A DNA stretch of 6,559 nucleotides from Clostridia bacterium (GCA_012515365.1 JAAYYM010000237.1:1-6559), one strand, 5' to 3'; shown: positions 1 through 6,468, numbered from the stretch's first letter. Made by a program: numbers and translations. Notes: generated by a model not told the origin, from the letters alone.

Positions 1-125
1 ATGGTAGTTAAAGAAGAAGTACCTTTATTAAACATACCATCAGTTAATTAAAATTCTATATATTTATAACAAATCAGCATTGAAATATTTTATATAAAAT
101 GCGACAACTTACTTGACAAACACCG
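1..125 (-). mobile_element. Left copy of a terminal inverted repeat, probable insertion-sequence end (partial)
   Basis: Bases 1-125 are an exact reverse complement of 6434-6558. The repeat stops inside a histidine-kinase reading frame, so the kinase gene runs straight into foreign DNA here. Read outward from the gene, the repeat begins (C)GGTGTTTGTCAAGTAAG and is AT-rich, with a 14-bp palindrome at 87-100 (ATTTTATATAAAAT). A small open frame (minus strand, from 35 to the window edge, beginning MFNKGTSSLTT) could be the start of a transposase, but it has no clear ribosome binding site. The IS family is not established: the GG...TTTGTCAA end slightly recalls ISL3-type ends, and a TG start would also suit IS21-type ends. 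The IS identity is inferred from the duplicated sequence and the gene disruption; no transposase body is visible. Confidence 0.7.
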
Positions 126-1177
126 CTCTTTGCCTCATTTGCTTTTTCTGCTTCTTCCTTTAGTCTGCTCATTTCCTGATATTGCCGGATAGATTCCGTA
201 ATATCAAAAAATATGGCGGCATAACCTTCTACATAATCATTGTTTCTAACTTCATTTACATGTACGTTAAAAGTACATCCATTCATTTCAAGCTGCGAAT
301 TTTCCTGATTTAAGAATACATTCAGGAAACTTTCTTCTTTTAGTTTTTCCCCTTTCGAGTATTCCTTCAAAACCGGAAAGAGCTCCATTGCTTTATTATT
401 AGCATCCATAAAGGAATACACACTGTCTACAATAATAATTGCGTCCTTTAAATTCATCAGAATATTTTGATGTGCCACCTCTACTACATCAAAGATACGC
501 TGTTTGACAATTGCATATGCAAACACTGTAATGCTGATTGATACACCAAGCGGAGCCGGATCATAGCCATCCCACCATTTACCTAAGACTCCCAGCATAT
601 GAATCATCAAAGGCAGAAAAGAGCTGACAAAAATCAGTCGACAATTATTCCGATAACGGATATTGTCTGAGCTTCGATAAGCTCTAAAGGTGAGGACACA
701 GTTAGCGATCATTGACACATATATGCTCAGTGCATTGAGCATATAAAGCAGCCCTTTTCCCAACACAACATGCGGAAAAAGACCAGTATTCACAAAGGCT
801 GTACTCGTATAATAGAATGGATTGATTTTGTAAGAAATAACACTGAAAAAGATTAGACAGCAAAATGCAAACCATGAAAACACAAAGGAAAGTTTCAGTT
901 TCTTTTTACAATAACCACATACAAAGTTAGTCATAAAGAAAGCAACAAAAGAAGAACCGACATACTCTACCTGAACTGCGATCATGGCCTCTCCAAGGTT
1001 CTTGGACATCATTTCCATCAGATAACCGAAATTCTGAATGAAGCCGCATATAATGGTAAACAGCATCATTCTTGACTGTCTGGTATTTTTTTGAAATTGC
1101 AATAATACGATACAAAACAAACATATCAGTATAGCAATAAATTGTAGGATCAGAAGAACTCTGTACATCATTCTCAC
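74..1177 (-). CDS. Sensor histidine kinase, 7TM-PAS N-terminal half, 3'-truncated by the IS end
   Basis: This is the sensory half of a membrane histidine kinase. Residues about 5-227 hold seven hydrophobic segments, like the N-terminal 7TM region of histidine kinases (HisK_N/7TM type). A PAS-like domain follows at about 236-330 (NLKDAIIIVDSVYSFMDANN through the IFFDITE end). A charged helix at about 330-350 (EEAEKANEAK) normally leads into the HisKA H-box. That H-box and the ATPase domain are absent: after K350/S351 the frame enters the inverted repeat and adds a 16-residue foreign tail (GVCQVSCRILYKIFQC) before a TGA. The protein as encoded could bind a signal but cannot autophosphorylate, so it is probably a pseudogene. 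The frame opens with GTG at 1177; ATG codons at 1171 and 1168 are alternatives, and GGTGAG just upstream does not clearly choose between them. The gene follows the flavin reductase gene on the same strand after 134 nt. Confidence 0.8.
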   Translation of the reverse strand: MRMMYRVLLILQFIAILICLFCIVLLQFQKNTRQSRMMLFTIICGFIQNFGYLMEMMSKNLGEAMIAVQVEYVGSSFVAFFMTNFVCGYCKKKLKLSFVFSWFAFCCLIFFSVISYKINPFYYTSTAFVNTGLFPHVVLGKGLLYMLNALSIYVSMIANCVLTFRAYRSSDNIRYRNNCRLIFVSSFLPLMIHMLGVLGKWWDGYDPAPLGVSISITVFAYAIVKQRIFDVVEVAHQNILMNLKDAIIIVDSVYSFMDANNKAMELFPVLKEYSKGEKLKEESFLNVFLNQENSQLEMNGCTFNVHVNEVRNNDYVEGYAAIFFDITESIRQYQEMSRLKEEAEKANEAKSGVCQVSCRILYKIFQC

Positions 1178-1260
1178 CAGCTTCTACATCATATTTGATT
1201 CTATCTTATCATAATTTCATTCATCGCGTATAGTAGTTTCACCAATCTTTTGTTGCTTTC

Positions 1261-1305
1261 TGTCTGTTTTATATCAAATGAAAATGATAGAGAAAATGAC
1301 AGACA
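1261..1305 (-). repeat. Imperfect inverted repeat (hairpin) after the flavin reductase gene
   Basis: TGTCTGT at 1261-1267 pairs with ACAGACA at 1299-1305. Three more A-T pairs follow after a 2-nt bulge, and the loop is about 23 nt. It lies 6 nt past the flavin reductase stop, where a terminator would be expected. No T-tract follows on the minus strand, so it is not a standard intrinsic terminator. The rest of the 1178-1311 gap shows no convincing promoter or gene. Confidence 0.3.
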
Positions 1306-1311
1306 TCACTG

Positions 1312-1827
1312 CTACTCTGTAAGCTCTAAAATCTCTTTGATTTCTCCTACATATAACTCATGATAATCCTGATCGGAATAACATTTCTGCACAATTCCAT
1401 CAACAAGAAATCCATCTTCTTTGATTGGCTGATGATATAGCTTTCTACAGATCAATACAGTAGATGCTTCTTCAAAGTAAGGAACCCCTTCATACTCTGC
1501 AACATGTAATCCCATCTTCTCGATCTTATCCTCATCTCTGCCGGATACGCTGCCCATATAAGCAAGCATCTGTGCGTATTTTGCGTGATCAAAAACACTA
1601 AGTGAATAAGAATCAGACTGATCAATAAACTCTTTTGTATAACGGCTGTCACGTATGAAAATGAAGGAAACATTTTTATTCCACAGTACACCGACTCCAC
1701 CCCATGAAGCTGTCAGCGCATTTGCTTTGTCTTCCTTTTTTGCCATTACCAACATCCATTCCTTCCCTATCATCTGAAAGGGATTAAAGGAATACTGTTC
1801 AATATCAACTTTCTTAATTTTTTTCAT
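1312..1827 (-). CDS. Flavin reductase-like FMN-binding protein (split beta-barrel)
   Basis: This 171-residue soluble protein resembles the flavin reductase-like domain family, which binds FMN and typically uses NAD(P)H or reduced partners to reduce flavins or other acceptors. Supporting segments are NPFQMIGKEWMLVMAK (15-30) at the N-terminus, NALTASWGGVGVLWNK (36-51) in the expected flavin phosphate/isoalloxazine-binding region, RDSRYTKEF (59-67), the GSVSGRDEDK loop (92-101), and the C-terminal strand DYHELYVGEIKEIL (154-167). The length is normal for the family. The ATG at 1827 is chosen because AGGAAAGGAAGG lies 5 nt upstream. It follows the DUF554 gene by 70 nt without a clear promoter of its own, so the two may be cotranscribed. 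The physiological substrate cannot be told from sequence. Confidence 0.85.
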   Translation of the reverse strand: MKKIKKVDIEQYSFNPFQMIGKEWMLVMAKKEDKANALTASWGGVGVLWNKNVSFIFIRDSRYTKEFIDQSDSYSLSVFDHAKYAQMLAYMGSVSGRDEDKIEKMGLHVAEYEGVPYFEEASTVLICRKLYHQPIKEDGFLVDGIVQKCYSDQDYHELYVGEIKEILELTE

Positions 1828-1832
1828 AAATA

Positions 1833-1844
1833 CCTTCCTTTCCT
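1833..1844 (-). promoter_or_regulatory. Ribosome binding site of the flavin reductase gene
   Basis: The purine-rich AGGAAAGGAAGG ends 5 nt before the ATG at 1827 and supports that start. Confidence 0.7.
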
Positions 1845-1897
1845 GGTTATCATTTTATTCTTTACCTATGTGTTTTATTCGTGCTAACAAAATCATA

Positions 1898-2626
1898 TTA
1901 ATGAATCATCTGATGGATGATTCCATATAAAAATACAATTAATAATGATGGGAGCAGGTTCGCCACCTTGATCTTTGTCTGGAACATCAAATTGATCCCA
2001 ATGCAGAAAATAAGAGTCGAACCGATAAACGAGATATTAGAAATGGTTTGTGTAGACAAAACAGGCTCTATGGCTTTTGCGATCAGGGTTACTCCACCTT
2101 GCAGGAATGCTAATGGTATTACTGAAAAAATCGGTCCCTTTCCAAAGGTTGACGAAAAAATCAATATCACCACAAAGTCAAGCATTGCCTTTGTGATCAG
2201 CATTGTGGCATCTCCACTCAATCCATCCTCTAACGAACCGACAATCGCCATTGCTCCGATGCAGATCGTAAATGAGGCAGATACAAAACTTTCAACAAAC
2301 ATAGAATCATGATCACTTTTTGCTTTCTTTTTTAACCACTCACCAAACCGCTCTGTCTGTGCTTCCAGATTGATCCACTCACCTAACAGTGCGCCAATTA
2401 CCAATGCAACGACCATTCCCATGGTTCCTTTTGCGGAAAGTCCCTCGTTTGTAATCTTAAGAATACCTTCCATTGCACCCGAAATGCCGATAAAAATAAC
2501 GGATAATCCTAACGCCTGCATCAAGGTATCGTGAAACCGCGGTTTTAAACCACCCTTTATCTTTAAACCAATCAAGCCGCCGATAACCACGGCGGCAGAA
2601 TTTATAATTGTACCTGTTCCTATCAT
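1898..2626 (-). CDS. DUF554 family membrane protein (YdfK/YqgA-like)
   Basis: This polytopic inner-membrane protein has about 242 residues and six to seven hydrophobic segments. It matches the DUF554 family, whose members include B. subtilis YdfK and E. coli YqgA and whose function is unproven; a transport role is often supposed. Family-like features are the MIGTGTIINSAAVVIGGLIG start, the GALLGEW segment, and the central FTICIGAMAIVGSLEDGLSG stretch followed by KAMLDF and SSTFGKGPIFS. A longer frame begins at an ATG at 2644, but that codon has no Shine-Dalgarno site. The ATG at 2626 has AGAGGG 5 nt upstream and gives the usual family N-terminus, so it is chosen. A promoter-like site lies upstream at 2670-2698, which suggests a transcription unit separate from the PII/DUF1538 cluster. 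The flavin reductase gene follows 70 nt downstream. Confidence 0.88.
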   Translation of the reverse strand: MIGTGTIINSAAVVIGGLIGLKIKGGLKPRFHDTLMQALGLSVIFIGISGAMEGILKITNEGLSAKGTMGMVVALVIGALLGEWINLEAQTERFGEWLKKKAKSDHDSMFVESFVSASFTICIGAMAIVGSLEDGLSGDATMLITKAMLDFVVILIFSSTFGKGPIFSVIPLAFLQGGVTLIAKAIEPVLSTQTISNISFIGSTLIFCIGINLMFQTKIKVANLLPSLLIVFLYGIIHQMIH

Positions 2627-2631
2627 TTTAT

Positions 2632-2637
2632 CCCTCT
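2632..2637 (-). promoter_or_regulatory. Ribosome binding site deciding the DUF554 start
   Basis: AGAGGG sits 5 nt before the ATG at 2626. It lies inside the longer frame that begins at 2644, whose own start has no such site, so the shorter protein is preferred. Confidence 0.65.
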
Positions 2638-2669
2638 GATCCATACATATCTGTATTTGTGCTTAACCT

Positions 2670-2698
2670 ATCATAACTCATATTTCGGACCAATTCAA
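2670..2698 (-). promoter_or_regulatory. Probable sigma-A promoter for DUF554 and flavin reductase
   Basis: On the minus strand, TTGAAT (2698-2693) is followed after exactly 17 nt by TATGAT (2675-2670). The match to TTGACA/TATAAT is 4/6 and 5/6. It lies immediately after the PII-like stop codon at 2705 and about 44 nt before the DUF554 start at 2626. No intrinsic terminator is visible between PII and this site, so read-through from the upstream cluster is also possible. Confidence 0.5.
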
Positions 2699-2704
2699 GT
2701 AAAG

Positions 2705-3379
2705 TTATTCAAGCTGCATACCTGCAACAAATTCCACCGGAAGCGAAAAAACAGCTGTGTGTGCCTTGGTCTCCATGCCTGCTTCTTCCATGATCGCCTG
2801 CATGATCTTATTCTTCTCTTCCTGTTTTGCCACGATATAAATAATATCTTTTTCTTCTGCAATCGACATACCAAAAAATTTAGTTCGGGATGTGCCATGT
2901 GTTCCTTTTGCATTGATCACTGTACCGCCTCTGGCTCCCGCACTTCTTGCCGCATCCATAACTGTATCGATATTTCCTTTTTCTGAAATTGCAATCAGTA
3001 AAGCATATGGTTTTTCACTCATGTTTGTCACCTCTCCTATTTCTATCACCTGTTGTTCTCCGCTCAGATACGAAAGTGCAAGACTTCCTCCCACACTGTC
3101 AAGTGGAAGTGCCAGAGCGATACCGCTTCCCGGCACATCAATCCCCATCTGGTAGATCAGATCATGCTCCAGTTTTTTAAGCGAAGTGTCTAAAACAATC
3201 GACTGAAACATCACCATTTCGTTACGCTCTATCCCTAGATAATCAAGCATGTTTTTACTTGCTGTTCCTTTGCAGAGTGTAGCAAGAAAAAAAGCAATTT
3301 CATGTTTCTTATAAAACTGAATATATTCTTCTTCTGATTCTCGTTTTACAATATTGATCAACAGCTTCATTGTATTCAT
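2705..3379 (-). CDS. Tandem PII-like signal-transduction protein
   Basis: This soluble protein of 224 residues is about twice the size of a classical PII (GlnB/GlnK) subunit. The C-terminal half (about 124-222) is recognisably PII-like: YALLIAI first strand, GARGGTVINAKGT (149-160), a short T-loop-like stretch ending KFFGMSIAEEKDIIYIVA, and a final SLPVEFVAG strand. The N-terminal half (about 4-100) repeats this plan in degenerate form: LLINIVK, HEIAFFLATLCKGT, MLDYLGIERNEMVMFQSIV and IALALPLDSVGG align with those segments in order. PII proteins bind nucleotides or 2-oxoglutarate and gate transporters or enzymes; relatives such as DarA/PstA bind c-di-AMP. The gene starts 12 nt after the DUF1538 stop, with GAGGAG 7 nt before ATG 3379, so DUF1538 is the likely partner. 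The ligand is unknown. Confidence 0.85.
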   Translation of the reverse strand: MNTMKLLINIVKRESEEEYIQFYKKHEIAFFLATLCKGTASKNMLDYLGIERNEMVMFQSIVLDTSLKKLEHDLIYQMGIDVPGSGIALALPLDSVGGSLALSYLSGEQQVIEIGEVTNMSEKPYALLIAISEKGNIDTVMDAARSAGARGGTVINAKGTHGTSRTKFFGMSIAEEKDIIYIVAKQEEKNKIMQAIMEEAGMETKAHTAVFSLPVEFVAGMQLE

Positions 3380-3386
3380 ATGCGTT

Positions 3387-3392
3387 CTCCTC
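3387..3392 (-). promoter_or_regulatory. Ribosome binding site of the PII-like gene, overlapping the DUF1538 stop
   Basis: GAGGAG (3392-3387) lies 7 nt before ATG 3379 and shares its first base with the TAG stop of DUF1538 (3394-3392). This arrangement favours coupled translation and decides for ATG 3379 over the in-frame ATG at 3370. Confidence 0.65.
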
Positions 3393-4921
3393 TACTCAAT
3401 GATTTCTTCTGCAGACACAGACGATTTTCCTTGTTCTGCATCATGTCCTGCATGCTCGATCCTCATCTTATGCTTAAACAAAACACCAAGGATCTGAATG
3501 GTTATAAGTGGTGTCATCGCAACCATAGCTACAACACCGAACGCATCTGTTATGACATTTCCTCCACAGGCTACACATGCGCCCATAGCAAGCGGAAGCA
3601 AAAATGTTGCAGTCATTGGTCCGGATGCCACTCCACCAGAGTCAAATGCAATAGCCGTAAAGAGCGGCGGAACAAAAAAAGATAACAATAACGAAACCGC
3701 ATAGCCCGGCAACAGAATAAAAACAATAGGAATTTCAAGAATAATCCTGAGCATAGCCAGACCAACAGAACATGCTACTCCGATCGACAAACTAGTGCTC
3801 ATTGCCTTTTTCGGGATCAGACCAGATGACATCTCATATACCTGTTTATTGAGAACATGCACAGCCGGCTCAGCTGCTACGATAAAATAGCCAATCAGCA
3901 TACCGATCGGAATAATGATCCAGTTATTCTGTAAACCTCCCAGCTGACGTCCAATATAGTTTCCTACCGGCATGAAGCCGACATTTGCACCAGTCAGAAA
4001 AAGCACCAGTCCAGTATATGTATAAAGGATTCCAAAGCCAATTCGGAACAGTGCATCTTTTTTCATCCGTAGTTTCATGAATTGAAAAATCGCAAAAAAT
4101 ATGACAATTGGTAATAATGCCATTCCTACATCCTTCATGTAAATAGGAATTTCGCTCTCAAACATCTTCCATAATTCCAGTGAAGTTGCCAGTGAAGGAA
4201 TTTCCACACTACTATAGGTGCTTTCACCCGGATGATATAAAAGTCCGATCATCATCACCGCTATAATCGGTCCAACCGAGCACAATGCAACAAGTCCAAA
4301 ACTATCGTTTTCTGCATCCTTATCTGTACGCATAGATGCAACTCCAACGCCAAGTGCCATAATGAAAGGAACCGTCATCGGACCTGTTGTCACGCCACCC
4401 GCGTCATACGCAACTGCGATGAATTCGTCCGGAATAAATACCGTCAGAATCGCAATCAATGTATATAATGCAATCAACAGATAGGAAAGCTTGATTTTAA
4501 AGAAAATTCTGAGCAGTGCAACGACCAAAAATACACCCACGCCTACAGAAACAGACAGGATGATAATGATATTCGGAATATTCGGAACCTGCTCCGCCAG
4601 CACCTGAAGATCTGGTTCTGATATGGTAACGATCATACCTACCAGAAAGCAGATGAATAATATCAGCCACACTTTTTTTGTTTTAATGATCGTGGAACCG
4701 ATCTGCTCACCAATCGGTGTCATAGCCAGATCTGTTCCCAGTGTAAAAAGTCCCATTCCAATGATCAGCATAAAGGTACCAAGTACGAATGCCATTAAAA
4801 TATCATTTGGGATCGGCGTAATAGAAAAGCATAAAACAAATACGATCCCTGCGATTGGCAGCACCGATACCAATGATTCTTTTAATTTATCAAATAATAG
4901 AGTTCTGTTATGCTTTTTCAA
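3392..4921 (-). CDS. DUF1538 domain membrane protein, internally duplicated, putative transporter
   Basis: This 509-residue polytopic membrane protein matches the DUF1538 family, which has no proven function. It consists of two homologous halves offset by about 250 residues. Matching pairs are TPIG (68-71) with MPVG (317-320), SEPDLQVLAEQV (101-112) with AEPAVHVLNKQV (350-361), DAGGVTTGPMT (173-183) with DSGGVASGPMT (427-437), and FGLVAL with FGVVAM just after. The glycine-rich DxGGVxxGPMT motifs beside hydrophobic helices and the two-fold repeat resemble transporter or channel architecture; the role is inferred. A short hydrophilic C-terminal tail follows (about 485-509). The start is TTG at 4921, chosen because a perfect AGGAGG lies 7 nt upstream. 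The gene sits 11 nt after the kdpE-like gene and 12 nt before the PII-like gene, suggesting regulation by both. Confidence 0.87.
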   Translation of the reverse strand: MKKHNRTLLFDKLKESLVSVLPIAGIVFVLCFSITPIPNDILMAFVLGTFMLIIGMGLFTLGTDLAMTPIGEQIGSTIIKTKKVWLILFICFLVGMIVTISEPDLQVLAEQVPNIPNIIIILSVSVGVGVFLVVALLRIFFKIKLSYLLIALYTLIAILTVFIPDEFIAVAYDAGGVTTGPMTVPFIMALGVGVASMRTDKDAENDSFGLVALCSVGPIIAVMMIGLLYHPGESTYSSVEIPSLATSLELWKMFESEIPIYMKDVGMALLPIVIFFAIFQFMKLRMKKDALFRIGFGILYTYTGLVLFLTGANVGFMPVGNYIGRQLGGLQNNWIIIPIGMLIGYFIVAAEPAVHVLNKQVYEMSSGLIPKKAMSTSLSIGVACSVGLAMLRIILEIPIVFILLPGYAVSLLLSFFVPPLFTAIAFDSGGVASGPMTATFLLPLAMGACVACGGNVITDAFGVVAMVAMTPLITIQILGVLFKHKMRIEHAGHDAEQGKSSVSAEEIIE

Positions 4922-4928
4922 ATAAGAT

Positions 4929-4934
4929 CCTCCT
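4929..4934 (-). promoter_or_regulatory. Ribosome binding site supporting a TTG start for DUF1538
   Basis: AGGAGG (4934-4929) ends 7 nt before the TTG at 4921 and overlaps the TAG stop of the kdpE-like gene (4935-4933). No ATG lies at this position, so this site decides the unusual start. Confidence 0.7.
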
Positions 4935-5640
4935 AATCACCTTCTACCATGCGATATCCGACACCTATTTCGGTAAAAATAAATTTAGGTTCTGCCGGAT
5001 TTAGTTCCAGTTTTCTGCGTATATTAGCCATATTGACACGTAAAATCTGATTATCACTGTTCATGTTTGGTCCCCATATTTTTTTCAACAGATAATCATA
5101 AGTCAGAACCCTTCCTGCACATTTTGCAAGTGATTCTACAATCTTATATTCATTTTGTGTCATATGGACACCTTCACCATCTAAAAATACACGACGCCTG
5201 CCAAAATCCACCGTCAGCGTGCCAGATGTATACTTTCCGTTAAGTGCTGCCTTTTCATCTGAATCCTGCAGATTTGCATGTCGAAGTGCAGTTCTGATTC
5301 TTGCTAACAGTTCACTCGTGCCAAAAGGTTTTGTGATATAATCATCTGCTCCTCCATCCAATGCCCGCACCTTGTCTTTCTCGTTTGTTCTGGCTGAAAC
5401 TACGATAATCGGAATACGTGACCAGCTGCGTATCGAATGGATAATTTCATTTCCATCCATATCAGGTAATCCCAGATCCAGCAAAATCACATCCGGACAG
5501 CACGATGTACACAGCATCATTCCTTCCGCACCATTTTTTGCACGCAGTACATGAAATTTGTTTGCTTTTAGAATTGTACTCATAAAACTGGAAATATTAT
5601 TTTCATCCTCGATGATCAAGATTGTGTTTTTCGTCACCAT
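4933..5640 (-). CDS. kdpE: KdpE-like OmpR-family response regulator
   Basis: This cytoplasmic DNA-binding response regulator has 235 residues. The receiver domain (about 5-115) has the acidic pair E11/D12, phosphoacceptor D55 (VILLDLGLPDMDG), S82 in VVSART and K104 in TKPF, so it looks functional. The C-terminal winged helix (about 135-232) has MTQNEYKIVESLAK, the recognition-helix region DNQILRVNMANIRRKLE, and the closing GVGYRMVEGD wing. It resembles KdpE and lies 4 nt after the KdpD-like kinase gene, its probable partner. The ATG at 5640 is chosen because GAGGAG lies 7 nt upstream; a longer frame from 5655 would overlap kdpD and lacks a good site. In classical systems KdpE activates kdpFABC under potassium limitation; here the gene behind it is DUF1538, so the target is probably this cluster itself. 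The kdpE name is by similarity only. Confidence 0.87.
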   Translation of the reverse strand: MVTKNTILIIEDENNISSFMSTILKANKFHVLRAKNGAEGMMLCTSCCPDVILLDLGLPDMDGNEIIHSIRSWSRIPIIVVSARTNEKDKVRALDGGADDYITKPFGTSELLARIRTALRHANLQDSDEKAALNGKYTSGTLTVDFGRRRVFLDGEGVHMTQNEYKIVESLAKCAGRVLTYDYLLKKIWGPNMNSDNQILRVNMANIRRKLELNPAEPKFIFTEIGVGYRMVEGD

Positions 5641-5644
5641 ACTA

Positions 5645-6433
5645 TTACTCCTCATCTAATGGCAGATAAAATGTAAATGCAGCACCACCCTCTGCCTTGT
5701 TTGCAGCTGTCAGAACTCCATGATGAGCCTTTATGATCGTGTTGCAGATAGAAAGTCCGATCCCCATATTTTTCTTACTATCACTTGTTCTCTCATCATC
5801 CATCCGATAATATCCATCAAAAATATGAGGTAACACCTCTGCTTTGATCCCATCTCCGTCATCAGAGACTTTGAAAAAAGCCTTTCCATCTTCTTCCCAT
5901 ACTTCAAGATTGATTTTGGTCATATGCTTCCCATGAAGCACTGCATTTTCCATCAGATTAATCAAAACCTGCTCGATCAGCATTGCGTCCATTGGTACCA
6001 TCAGAAGGTTGCTTGGTACTTTAACCGAAACATGTTGATCCGGAAAACGTTTTTGAAGCTTCATGACTGCTTCTGGAATCAATTCCTCCACCGCTTCATT
6101 CACTTTTACGATCTCTGCTGCTTTCTCGCCGTCAATTCTGGTAACCAAAAGCAAATTTTCTACCATTCTGATCAGCCATTGTGCATCCTCATAAATCTCC
6201 GATAGTAATTTAAGACGTTCTGAACGTACCAAGTTTTTATCATTGTCCATGATGGCTGATGAAGCGCCTAAAATGGAGGTTAACGGTGTGCGCAGATCAT
6301 GCCCCAGTGCTCGCAGCAGATTGCTCCTGCTTTTCTCTCTTTCCGCCTCCAAAAGAACTCTGTTATGCTCTTTGATCTGCGTTGTCAGTGCACTGGTAAT
6401 AATCGATACAGCAAGCATACAGATGATGGTAAT
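5645..6433 (-). CDS. kdpD: KdpD-like sensor histidine kinase, C-terminal part, 5'-truncated by the IS end
   Basis: This is the catalytic part of a KdpD-type kinase. Native codons begin at about 6433 with the end of the last membrane helix (ITIICMLAVSIITSALTT), then a linker, the HisKA H-box (RALGHDLRTPLTSILGASSA, histidine 40 counted from the first in-frame ATG at 6418), the N-box (LINLMENAVLHG, N158), the G1 box (SDDGDGI) and the G2 box (NMGIGLSIC). The H-box wording and the adjacent KdpE-like gene support KdpD. Full KdpD is about 900 residues; the N-terminal KdpD and USP domains and most of the four-helix membrane region are missing. The frame upstream enters the inverted repeat and meets a TGA at 6445. 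Translation could restart at ATG 6418, giving 257 residues with an intact catalytic core but no sensor. Its true upstream part may lie beyond the IS. Confidence 0.83.
   Translation of the reverse strand: MTIICMLAVSIITSALTTQIKEHNRVLLEAEREKSRSNLLRALGHDLRTPLTSILGASSAIMDNDKNLVRSERLKLLSEIYEDAQWLIRMVENLLLVTRIDGEKAAEIVKVNEAVEELIPEAVMKLQKRFPDQHVSVKVPSNLLMVPMDAMLIEQVLINLMENAVLHGKHMTKINLEVWEEDGKAFFKVSDDGDGIKAEVLPHIFDGYYRMDDERTSDSKKNMGIGLSICNTIIKAHHGVLTAANKAEGGAAFTFYLPLDEE
5648..5653 (-). promoter_or_regulatory. Ribosome binding site deciding the kdpE-like start
   Basis: GAGGAG (5653-5648) directly precedes the TAA stop of the kinase gene and lies 7 nt before ATG 5640. The upstream in-frame ATG at 5655 overlaps this site, so the shorter protein is preferred. 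Confidence 0.65.
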
Positions 6434-6439
6434 CGGTGT

Positions 6440-6468
6440 TTGTCAAGTAAGTTGTCGCATTTTATATA
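6440..6468 (+). promoter_or_regulatory. Possible IS-internal promoter reading out of the window
   Basis: A TTGTCA box at 6440-6445 is followed after 17 nt by TATATA at 6463-6468; a TATAAA overlaps at 6465-6470. It would transcribe toward the possible transposase start at 6524. The same site exists in the left copy on the minus strand (119-91). It is assigned by eye in AT-rich DNA, so chance matches are possible. Confidence 0.35.
6441..6446 (-). promoter_or_regulatory. Outward-facing consensus -35 box at the IS end
   Basis: TTGACA lies near the inner edge of the repeat and points into the kdpD-like fragment. IS ends that carry such boxes can form hybrid promoters with flanking DNA. The best downstream -10 candidates (TGTATG at 19 nt, TATGCT at 21 nt) are poorly spaced, so real promoter activity is doubtful. 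The mirrored box in the left copy is at 113-118 on the plus strand, pointing antisense into the truncated 7TM kinase. Confidence 0.3.

Noticed and set aside
1261..1305. Intrinsic terminator
   Set aside because: The hairpin is short with a long loop and no T-tract follows it on the minus strand, so it is listed only as an inverted repeat.
1845..1897. Promoter before the flavin reductase gene
   Set aside because: TTGTTA has no acceptable -10 box at 16-18 nt, and TAAAAT has no matching -35 box; cotranscription with DUF554 is as likely.
1917..2312. Plus-strand open frame of 131 codons
   Set aside because: It lies fully antisense to the DUF554 gene, has no recognisable domain, and the minus-strand protein is clearly the family member.
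2657..3180. Several plus-strand open frames opposite the PII-like gene
   Set aside because: They have odd compositions rich in Cys, His and Pro, no domain and no good ribosome binding site; the minus-strand PII-like protein explains the region.
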